Source of the DNA: Mesaphorura yosii
Lineage: Eukaryota > Arthropoda > Collembola > Poduromorpha > Tullbergiidae
Reading direction: 5' to 3'
DNA length: 64,000 bases
Assembly: GCA_009869945.1 (NCBI GenBank)
Contig: WIXG01000049.1
Coordinates: 124,001-188,000, forward strand
Under the pieces are notes generated by a model. It searched no databases. It had not been told where the DNA came from and worked only from the letters and a program-made list of their open reading frames with translations. This document shows positions 54,022 to 64,000 of this stretch, piece by piece (position 1 is the stretch's first letter; every line of letters starts with the position of its first letter). The position numbers and the translations under genes were made by a program.

Positions 54022-55006
54022 CATTCAATTTAAGTTGTTGTTCTGTTTACGATTTTTCCTTTCAACTTCCAATCCAAGTCAGTCATTCCAAACGAACCGC
54101 TTTGTTCACATCCCTGCCTTCGTTAGTCAATACCATTACCATACATATATAAACACTGGTGATTATTGTTGTTGTTTTGTACTAATTAAATCGTCTAAAT
54201 TGGGCCACCACGGTGGCCTAAACCGCTGAGATTGGCCAATGATTCTTTGTAATTTTCCTTGCAGTCTCATGTCATGTGAGTGCAATGGTTGAAGTTGACG
54301 AAAATGCATTGAGTTGACTACTTCGTGGACATGGTCATTAATGCCAATATTTTTCAAGTGGCAGGCCAAACTCACCGATTGTCGACTAAAGCTCCAAGTT
54401 GCAATTACTGCTCTGCAAACATCAAAGTTCATAGAGCATTAAACCGTACGTCATACTTTCACGAAGTAGCACAAGAACCGGGTTGGACCTTGAAACTTGA
54501 AACATTTCCTACGTACGCTACGCACATTTCAACGCAACAACGTGGTGTGGTCTCGTCTCCAAAGTCGGTCGGATCACATGAACTCCTAGCTCCATCACAC
54601 ATATTTGTGCCTTGTGCAGGGCATGAGGTCCACACGCGGAAGGTTCTACGCTTTCACACATACACTTTGTAGGTTATGGGATGGGGAACAGACAGACTGC
54701 AGACGGGTGATGTAATCGAGTAGTGAGCATTGGGTTTTGCACGGTGAACAGCGAATACTGAATACCATTAAATTAACATTTAAAAGCGCGTGTCAGTGTC
54801 AAGTCCATTCTCTCACCTTGTGCTGGTAGCTGGTCTCGCATGTACGTGCAAGAATTACATAATTTTTTGGTTAATTTTGATGGTGAGGGGTTTTTAAGAT
54901 ATGTAATTTGATCCGCATGTGCTTTTTGCAACTTGCAGATTGTGAACCCACCTTCTCTTGCCAATCCACATTGGTGTGCGCTCTTCGACTTAATTAACCG
55001 CTAACA
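54022..55006. other. Intergenic between BLOC1S2 and cytochrome c
   Basis: The stretch holds the BLOC1S2 3' untranslated region (an ATTAAA near 54185 may be its poly(A) signal) and the cytochrome c promoter. No other gene is supportable. Confidence 0.5.
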
Positions 55007-55423
55007 ATGGGTATCCCGGCTGGTGATGTAGAAAAGGGCAAGAAAGTCTTCGTCCAACGATGTGCTCAGTGTCATACCGTCGAGGCTGGTGGAAAGCACA
55101 AGACGGGGCCGAATCTGCACGGGCTCTTCGGCAGGAAAACGGGCCAGGCGTCCGGGTTCGTATACACCGACGCAAATAAGTCAAAAGGTATTACATGGGG
55201 CGAAGACACCTTGTTCGAGTATTTAAAGGTAAGTAAGCCATCACTGCAGCAGGCCAAATGCCAACTACCAGCATCCGATGTGGCCAGGAGTTAACCCAGT
55301 CGTAATTGTTTACTGCAGGATCCTAAGAAGTATATTCCTGGAACGAAGATGATCTTCGCCGGTCTGAAGAAGGAAAACGAGCGTGCTGATCTGATCGCCT
55401 ACTTAAAGGCTTCAACTAAATGA
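55007..55423 (+). CDS. CYCS: Cytochrome c
   Basis: Exons 55007-55228 and 55319-55423 encode 108 residues. CAQCHT is the haem-attachment CXXCH site. [14 protein letters not shown], the segment ending [18 protein letters not shown] (with the Met ligand) and the final [10 protein letters not shown] are all as in animal cytochromes c. The protein carries electrons from complex III to complex IV in the mitochondrial intermembrane space and can trigger apoptosome assembly. The intron lies after the lysine of EYLK. The gene converges on the polymerase I gene, with about 390 bases between stop codons. Confidence 0.97.
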
Positions 55424-55471
55424 AGTAGACCTTAGCAGATTATGAATGAATTAGTGTAACTTATGAGTAGA

Positions 55472-55477
55472 AATAAA
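55472..55477 (+). terminator. Poly(A) signal AATAAA of cytochrome c
   Basis: AATAAA occurs 48 bases after the stop codon, on the same strand. Confidence 0.6.
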
Positions 55478-55814
55478 TCTAGAATCTGTGTTATCCCCAG
55501 AATGTAAATCAAAAGCTCTGAAACTTTAAAGCGCCGTCTTAGCCTGTTTACTTTACTGCACATTTAAGTCGCGATATGTGATCATTAATCGTGATCCGTG
55601 ATCGGATGAGATCAGTTTTAGTAATGATGGTTGCTAATTGCATGGTTGGTGATTGTAGTCAGTCAAGCACATTAACCTTAACTAATACTTTTGGCCGCTG
55701 CTGGTTCCGGCACTGTGTTCACTTCAATTAACAACTCAATTATGCTGCCATCGACGATAATAAAGTGGCTCTATTACCTTCACTGAGTTTATCATTTATT
55801 TCTTATTTATGCTT

Positions 55815-58800
55815 CTATACATGTGTCATATTTAATTTAATCTTTATATTCATCGAAGCCAGTTGCTCCACAAGGTATTTAAATACGTACGGAATTTCCA
55901 CAATGTCAATACTGTCCTCCGATTCACAGAACGAGCATTTGACTCGTGGCCTCTCTACAAGTCCCATTTCCTTCGTCGGCGGAATTTTGACAATCGGGGA
56001 CAGAATCGAGCCACAATCCACACAGGCGTGCGTTGTAGTACGGTCGGATCCGTAGAAAAGTCTGTCTTGGAGAAGAAACGAGGATCCATGCGACAGTAGG
56101 CAGTCTTTCTCCATCTCACCAAATCGTACTCCGCCTCCTCGCCGTCGTCCTTTATTCGGCTGATGCGTCACAGCGTCAAGTGGGCCGGTGGACCGCACTT
56201 GCCATTTCTCGGACACCATGTGCCGAAGTCTTTGATAGTGGACAATGCCAAAGAAAATGTCCGCCGTGAGCTCTCGCCCGTCGGAGCCGCTGTACATCCG
56301 CTCAGTCCCAAAGTAGTTGTAGCCGCCTTTCTCCAGCAGCTTTCCAAAATACTCGGATGTCGTGTCATCCTCAGAAAACTTGAACGGTGACGCGTCGTGG
56401 ACGAGGCCGTGCAGAGCCCCTGCCTTTCCGGCCAATACTTCAACCATCATGGCAATGGTCATCCGAGAAGGGAAGCCGTGCGGGTTGAACACGATGTCGG
56501 GAGTCATGCCCGACTCTGTGAAGGGAAGATCTTCCGCAGGCCAGAGGAAACTGCAAATTCCCTTTTGTCCGGCACGACTGGCGAATTTGTCGCCAACTCT
56601 CGGATTTTTCTAAGGAGACATACAAAAAATTCTTGCAAAACTTGCAAATGGCAAGTTAACCCCGGATTTATGTTCAAAACTTACTGGAACTCTGAATGTG
56701 ATGACGATGCTTGACTTTTCCAGGGTTCCAATGTCATTGCTTTTCAGTTTCACGCTTTCAACGTAAACTCGCTCAGCACCTTGAAAATTCTTGGCCACGT
56801 ACTTGCCTTCCTCCGCGTTGAAGAAGCTGCCGATAAAATGTTTGGCAATCAAGACAGAAATACTCAGCAAAATCAAAGGTAATAGGAAGCTATCGTATGC
56901 AAGTTTTACCAGTAATATGGGTCGCCCTTATCCAGCGGAGTGCCAATGTACGGTAATCCGTCCACATCGAGTTTATCCTCTAACTTGGCATTACCCGGGT
57001 CTCTCATGAATGTGCTCTAAAAGATAATAACGTATGTTCCAGATCCAGAATGTAGTTTCATACCCTCTCGTTAAGGAATGAGGCACAGCAATTCCTTTAC
57101 CTTCGTGGTGGGATTTTGCAGCACAAACTTGAGATCAATGTGTTCAGACTTATAAACGCACCCGTGTCCAAAACCTCGTTCAAATGCAGTCTTACTGATG
57201 ATCATCGCGTCTTCCATGTCAAACCCCTACAATCAAGAAAAGCCGACTCTTGTACTCGATTCCCATTTCCTATTGACCAATGAAGGAAGAGAACATCGAA
57301 TCTTACCGTGTAAGAAATCACAGCGATAATCGCATTTGTGCCCATTGGATAATCATCAAGCTTGAGGTGATCGTAGTGTAGTGTACGAAATAATGGAGTT
57401 CCAGGAAAGTACAGGCGATACAGTTTGTTCTCCGCAAACCGATGATAAGTCATGTACGCAGTTCCCATCGTTTGCTTCCCCATCTGGCATTGGTACATGT
57501 TTCGTGGACTCTGGTTGCAGTCTGGCATCGGAATCAAGGACGCCAAATGACTCATGAAATTCCGCTCACTGATTTCCCGATGAGTTGTGACCTGACAAGC
57601 AGAATTCAACAACGACAATTATGCAATGCTTGCCCTAAATCTAGTTTGTGATGAAGGGAATTGGAGGACTTACTCCAGGATACGCTTCTTCTGGCACAAT
57701 GCAAATATCCAAGAAAAGTTGTTCGAATGTGCCGATATACTCGACCTTATTAAGCTGGAGGTTAATTACGGGTCGTATCATTCTCGCGATGCTCGTGAAG
57801 AGAAAGAATCCTGGAAATTGGCCCTTTTCTCGTTTTTCGATCAGCACGATTTCCATGTATTTTGGAACTCTTTCTCCCTCCACTTTCAAGATCCTCAGTT
57901 GGTCTGCAATCTTTTTGGATTCCTCCCGCAGCACAAAACCAAGGACTCGTCCATCCATGACCACTTTGTAGCAATCCTTCACTTTGTACGGACACTTGTC
58001 TCCAATTGGGATCATTCCCAATTCTACCATTACGTCGGACACCGCAGACGAGTCTTGTGGTTCCGTCAAAACCGAGCACGAAGCACTTAAGTGATTGAGC
58101 AACCCGCACGGACTCCCATCAGGAGTATGAACCGGACAAATGAAACCCCATGCATCTGGTTGAAGTTGACGAGCTTCGGTGGTTCGTAACTCTTGGAAGA
58201 AAGCTCCGCGATGGACGGATCGGAAATGGGCCAGATAGCGAAGTCTGTTCAGATTCTCCACTATAATCGTCAGTCCAGTAGTTTGAGCAAGGCTTTGCCC
58301 CGTGCTAATTGGTACATTCCCAGTTGCTATAAATGCTTCGAAGTTGCGTTCAAATGTGAAACTAGTGGAGACGATGCTCGCCATATCACCTGTGAGGTCA
58401 CGGCATAATTAGTTATGACTAGTTCAATGCGATTAGAGTTTGCGATCTTACTGGGTCTGAAAGATTCCGATGTCAGCTGCTTCGCTTTCCTCAGCACACT
58501 GTACTGAATTGCAGTTATCCAATTTAACAATTTATCCTTAATCAGTTGAACATACAAATGGCCGCCGAGCATTATCTCTTGCAACATTACATGATCCGCA
58601 CTTTCTGGGGCAGACTTTCCTTGTACTCCGCTGTACAATTTCTGTAGGGTGAATACGAGGATGTGGAATTTCTCCAAGTTCGAGTTGCATTGGATGCAGA
58701 TCCCTCGACTAGAGCAAATGAAGCATAAAAAACTGCTTAAGGAAAAGTCCTAAGCCCGTTGAGTCCCTAACAGAAAATCTTGAGCTTACTCGAGAAGATA

Positions 58801-60084
58801 TTCACAGCACTCGCTATCAGTTGCCCATTCGCCAATGATCTTTTGAATCCTGGTACGGAATTTTTCGCCGATGAACTGCTTCGCTTGTGCGTGAGTGTGA
58901 ATTCCTTCACGGTGCAATTCGCGCAACATGGTGGCGATTGAAGCTGCCATTAGCAGATCGTCCTCGCAGCCGGCGGTACAATGTTTGTAAATAAATTCGT
59001 CCGTTGCATCGATCAGTGCTTTCAGTATCATCATGACTGGAACAAAGAACAATTCACGTCCCACGTTGAACATCAACTTGACTGTGCCGTCCGACAAGTA
59101 ATGGGCGACATTATTCTGAGAGGAAGCAGATAGAAACGAATTGCAGTCGATAAATAAATCACGAATTACTTTGTTAGATATCTTACAAGCGACGTCCTGT
59201 CCTCGGTAGTGCACCTGATCAGAACTCCCTTATCTGTAAACATCTTCCCTCTTGCTTCCCATGCCTTCCGTATTAAAAATACTGGATAATTCGATCTTGT
59301 CATCATCAACATTCTGATGAGCTTCTCATGTCCCTTTGCAATAAAATATCCTCCGAATTCAGTCTCGTGCTCACCACGGGCTACAAGTGCCGGCGGCTGT
59401 AACTTGCTTAAATGGCATAGCTTGGACTGTATGAAGAATTTAGAAATTATTGGTAAGCATCAACATCACACCAACGATATTCAAGTCGCTGTTTCTCTTC
59501 AGTACCCTTAACATGATCGGAATGGGCCCCAAGCACTTCTCGATTGATGACTGCTGAATTCCATTGTACCACCAAGCGAGTGTGGCATAAAGATTCCCCT
59601 TGTAGGTTGTGTATCGCTGCCGACATTCTGTTGGAAATACACGCAGCTCATGTGAGGCAATTGTGCCGGATGCGACGGTTGGAGAAGTTAATCTTACATC
59701 CTGTACAACAAGTCCACAACCAGAGCAGTTTAGAGGACATTTGATTACGCAGGATAATAGACGACTTACCAAAATCCGCAGTTTCACCCGGTCCTTATTT
59801 GGCAATTCAAAGCTGATCGGAGTGATATTCTTAACAATCTTTTGCAGACCGACATCGACCATCCAATCGAACGATTTTACATGCGGAGCACCGAAGTCCT
59901 CAAGAGACTGTAATCAGCAGGAACCCAGGAAGCAAAATACGACATACCCAAGAGGAATTGATGCGATAAGGAAACTTACCGGAACAGAGTTCTTTGGCAC
60001 GTATGCGTAAGACTTTTTCAAGTTCGTAAGCTTCGGAACTTCGGGGTATGTCTCCCACAGCATTGTCTTCTCTGATTCCTTCAT
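55815..60084 (-). CDS. POLR1B: RNA polymerase I second-largest subunit
   Basis: This subunit of nucleolar RNA polymerase I, which transcribes rRNA, forms half of the active cleft. Twelve exons join in phase to 1143 residues (human 1135): 59980-60084, 59770-59907, 59506-59700, 59187-59426, 58790-59115, 58452-58708, 57674-58389, 57307-57591, 57101-57226, 56910-57016, 56685-56826 and 55815-56609. Family landmarks are [80 protein letters not shown] and a late zinc-binding region (CVDCGS ... CSFCES). [20 protein letters not shown] at the end matches the Pol I paralog better than those of Pol II or III. Its start lies 395 bases past the methionine synthase reductase stop, on the same strand. An AATAAA lies about 15 bases after the stop, so the 3' untranslated region may be very short. 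Confidence 0.96.
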
Positions 60085-60478
60085 ACTGATTTCTAACTAT
60101 GCGTATGTATCTGATTACCAAGAATTTAAAGCACCTAAATCCTTAGATAGATTAGAATTCTGCACTTTTAGAGGACACTTTATAACACCAAAACTTTTGT
60201 TTCAAGTGCACATGTGCATTCGGCAACGAAACATCATTTGGCACTCTGCTTGGCGCAATGAACAAGGAACGAGAAAGGAAATTCGAGACACCTCAAAACG
60301 CAAACGCACTTGATTCATTGTTCCACGCTAAATTTAATGCGATTAACAGCTGAAACATCAAGCTGATAGCTCAAATCGTAAAATCTGGATTTATTGATTG
60401 TCAATTACACATAACTTCATAATCACATTTATTATCATGTCACAATATCAATATATTAATGATTTAACAAAGATAATG

Positions 60479-63190
60479 TTAAGACCACACATCTTGCAGG
60501 TACTTCTTGTCCGACACCAATTCCGAAATCTTGGCCATCGCATCCGCTTCGCTGAGCCCCTTCACAGCCTGAATGCACGCGATGAGCTTTTCCCTTACGT
60601 TCTTCGCCATGTTCTTGGCATCGCCGCACACGTAAAAGTAGGCGCCTTCGTCAAGAAGAAGGGTGACAAGTTCTTCCTTGTTTTTCCACATCATGTCCTG
60701 TAAAAATCGTAATCAAGACCGTCTATCACGTAACGCAGAGCAAGGATAATGAACTCTCGTAGAATGGGGAAGAATACCTGCACATATCTGTAGTGCGTCT
60801 CTCCTTCTGGAACAGGATCACGGCTGAACGTGGCGTAAAGCCCTGTCAGATGTCCATCGCTCTGAAACTTCTCCAGGACATCACCATACAGAAAATCACG
60901 CTCCTTGTTTCGACATCCAAAGTAGAGGTACATTTTCCCAGTCACCGCTCTGGCCCCGTCTCCAGTGCCAGCGCTCTTTGGGTTTTTGCAGGTACGATGC
61001 TGTATAAAGCCAATGAAAGGCGCCACTCCCGTGCCTGGTCCGACCATTATCACAGAAGGTTCCAGAGCCTTTGGCAGGCGGAAATTGTGATTCTTGCGTT
61101 TGTAAAAGACAATATGAGGCTGCATACTCGACGTCGACGAAGATGCGTCGCCAGCGCCAGCTCCTCCCAAATCAGGCGTAATTGACAAGAGGCCGAACTT
61201 GTTAACCAGTGCGTCCGTCTCCTTTCCAAAGTATCGCGCTCCCAACGCGGCCAGCCAACCAGTGCAAACGCCAAGCCTCTCGAACTTTCTGTATTCTGTA
61301 TCGCAATACTGGTCATTGTCACCGGTTGGAAACTGGATAATGTTGAAAGCAATTGTGAATGTGTTCACAGAATGCAACGGAGACGATGAGATGGAGTAAG
61401 GCCGAGGGATCAATCGGGGTAGATGTTCCAGCAATGCAGCGATCGGCGGCTTGCACGTCGGAAATTTCAGGAGGAGGTCAAGAAGAGAGGTGGATGGCTG
61501 ACGAATGTATTTCTCGTACAGCGCGGATCCTTGTTTACTGCACAATTCGAGCAACGTGTTTTTATCGCTGTTATCAGTGCAGCTGTCCGCCAATAATCGG
61601 AAGATTGCCTACAACGAACACCGAAATTCAAAACAACCTACCTAAAGGTCCGTGTGAGTAAGAAGAATATTTTTTACCTTTTTTGGTGGCGTCCGGATAT
61701 CAACGTACCAAGTCAACATTTGTCTCACGGTGGCTTTCGTCTCTCTCGGAATGTGAGCCGGAATTTTACCCTTTGCGTCCGCCTTAAGTGCCACTGCGCA
61801 TAATTTGTCCGCCACATCTTGCAAGCTCAGAAGTTCAATCAGCCGATTCACTTCAGACACGGGATTCGAGCAAACAATTCCAATCGCGTCGCCTGGCTCG
61901 AACTCGAAATTCTGCGCCTGTGACAATTCCATGAAACTTGGTTTAAAGGACGCTGATATTACGCTTCAAGCTTGCGTCCATTACGCCAGTCTCACCTCGT
62001 CAATCTGAATAGTCAACTCCACTGTTTTCTTAACTGAGTTCCCGCTTGTCAGCAATCTGCCACTCGCGATCATGCCAATGTACGTATCGCCGTCAATTTG
62101 CGGATACGGAGCAGGAGGCTTTTGCAGGTCAACCTTGTTTTCTGTTCTCATCTTGTCCTTAAACTCGAGCGTCAAGGACGTCTTTGGGCACGCTGGTAAT
62201 GTCAGAGTCACAGCCAGTTCTCCGTTTTCAGTTGAAGTTGTAGTCGTCGTGCCCGCGCTGGGCATATTTTCAGCTTGCTTATCTTTCGTCATCATTTTTG
62301 AAAAAAACTTCTTCACTGGACTTTGCGACTTCTGGCTCTTTCCTGGTGACGGTTCCTTAGTCGGGCTCTGATTCTCGCTGTCTCCAATTGCTGTTTGAAG
62401 AGATGACCAAAGATCCTCTGTCCAGGGTTCAACTACTTCCTCTAACCTGGCATAATAATCAACAACAAACTAATAGATAGCTAATAGGTTCTACATTGCA
62501 ATGATTAGACTTACCCTACGGCGTCGTCAGCCCAGCCTGGATTATAAAACAGATTCGCACCAAGCTCCTGCAGTCGCTTGTGTATCGATTTCCCACAGTT
62601 GCAGAAATTATTGAAGTTTGTATCTCCCAAACCTAGAAAAAGCAATATCAAGTTAGTTAGTGATTGTACAGTGCAAGCGCCAATCTGCATCAATAATTAG
62701 CAACTCTTTACCTAAAATTGTATATCGCACACCGGCGAGGGTGTTTGCCTTCAGGAGCCTTCTTTTAATTTTTCTGAAGAATTTGTCGGCGTTTTCAGGT
62801 GCATCACCTATCATGCCAAATGGATACCTCTGATCATCAGTACCCGTACATGATATGAATCAGTATGACCAGACTTACCATCACCGGTAGTGGACGTCAC
62901 AATTATAATTGGAACGCGAATTCTTGCAAATTCGGCCTAGAATGAACAGTCATCAAACACCCCGTTTCACCAACTTTGAATAGCGATTACGACCTAAAGG
63001 GAATAAAATGAAAACTTACAATGTCGCACAACTCGTTCAAAGTGAACAACTTTGGATTCAGGAAATATTCCGAGATTGCCGTGTCCAGTAGTCCTTCCGC
63101 AATCGCTTGGGCGTTTCCGAGCTGTGTCCCGTAAAGAATTAAGCACGAGGTGTCTTCCGATATGATATCTTCTGCCTTGAGTGCTTTCAT
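60479..63190 (-). CDS. MTRR: Methionine synthase reductase
   Basis: This NADPH diflavin enzyme restores inactive cobalamin in methionine synthase. Exons 63020-63190, 62879-62936, 62712-62807, 62515-62632, 61996-62446, 61678-61917, 60778-61608 and 60479-60697 join in phase to 727 residues (human 698). The FMN domain ([38 protein letters not shown]) is followed by a Ser/Lys-rich linker. The FAD/NADPH part has [20 protein letters not shown] and [16 protein letters not shown]. The C-terminus [11 protein letters not shown] ... KKYLQDVWS agrees with human MTRR ([11 protein letters not shown] ... KRYLQDIWS) more than with cytochrome P450 reductase (CGDARNMARDV ... SLDVWS). [19 protein letters not shown] and RPLI-type spacing also favour MTRR. 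There is no N-terminal membrane anchor, as expected for MTRR. Confidence 0.94.
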
Positions 63191-64000
63191 TATTACTGCC
63201 CGCCTAGCACGATAGATAAGGCACGTGTGTAATGTGAACAGATGACGGGTTTAAAATTCGAATTCTCACGGCTGCTGGTAAAATAAATCGGTAGAATGCG
63301 ACGGGGAAACTGAGAACGAAATTCGGACTGGGTCAAGATCAAGATCGGAATCAGTGGTAGTATCAGCGTCAGATCACGAATCGCGTGCCCTTGTGCTCTG
63401 GAGAACTTCAGTCAACGTCAACGTTTTTTTTTTGCTACAATTTAATCACGAACAGGTTTACGGATGACGAAACATGAAGAAGATGGCATCACAAGCCTTT
63501 CATGCATCAAAAGATGAGGAAATACACCAATATAGACGGCAAACTTCATATTCGTCATTTTCATGATAGCGTGCTTCACGTTACTAATCCAATTTCGCCA
63601 ATTTGCCATTGCTATTTACGAAATGATCTTGACCTTGGCAAATGCAGCGATTGACTGATTGGCAATTACACGTCCGTGGGTTCACCGCACGAAAGGAAAG
63701 TAGCATATTCTGGTAATCGCATCAAGTATCAGTGGAAGTGGAATCGATCAGATTCAGATCGAACGCACTGGAAGTTCGACCAAGACGAGGTTGACATGCG
63801 AATATAATCCAAATCCCAAAGGAGGTCAATGGCTCGTGTTTCCAGTAATTGGCAACTGGCTTGCAACGGAAATGGACGCAATTGAGATCTTGATTTTCCA
63901 AGAATTGTCCAATTCAAGTTATTGATGGCTATCTGGAAAGAAATGACAAGAAGGGAGCGAGCGGGCGACAACAAGAAAGGGGATTTTCTGTCTTCTGTGA
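63191..64000. other. Upstream region of MTRR, no gene seen
   Basis: The stretch should hold the MTRR promoter and 5' untranslated region. A run of nine T near 63425 and short ORFs are all I see. Confidence 0.5.

Noticed and set aside
60479-63190. Cytochrome P450 reductase as identity of the diflavin enzyme
   Set aside because: There is no membrane anchor, and the C-terminus and middle region agree with methionine synthase reductase instead.

Overview
The window is animal nuclear DNA. Genes are split by GT-AG introns, either short (about 60-90 bases) or long (1-4 kb), and stand far apart. The gene set is a protostome one: tyrosine decarboxylase, a Pax3/7 gene with Ser50 in the homeodomain, a VAB-9-like claudin relative and an F-box/LRR protein. 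Methylmalonyl-CoA mutase and methionine synthase reductase, which winged insects generally lack, are both intact. This suggests an ecdysozoan such as a springtail, crustacean or other non-pterygote arthropod; the species cannot be named from sequence alone. No transposon with coding capacity, retroelement, rRNA, tRNA or CRISPR array was recognised.

Left part (1-29.7 kb): the 5' end of an SLC25A33/36 pyrimidine-nucleotide carrier (minus, leaves the window at the left), a TMEM47/VAB-9 tetraspan gene with several possible first exons (plus, about 4.6-14.1 kb), the convergent tyrosine decarboxylase gene with two possible C-termini (minus, 16.6-21.1 kb), then about 8.6 kb without a supportable gene.

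Middle (29.7-49.8 kb): an F-box/LRR gene, a candidate spliced 42-residue ORF, a candidate 30-residue membrane micropeptide that looks like sarcolipin, and Pax3/7 (41.6-44.5 kb). Pax3/7 lies between two arms of an inverted, collinear, non-coding duplication (39.7-40.6 kb and 47.8-48.5 kb). Two blocks of the arms are still about 93% identical. This is the most striking unexplained structure in the window.

Right part (49.8-63.2 kb) is dense with housekeeping genes: methylmalonyl-CoA mutase (minus), a possible small membrane ORF and BLOC1S2 (plus), cytochrome c (plus), RNA polymerase I subunit 2 (minus) and methionine synthase reductase (minus). All exon chains given were joined by hand from splice sites; reading phase closes in each of them, and protein lengths agree with those of the families.
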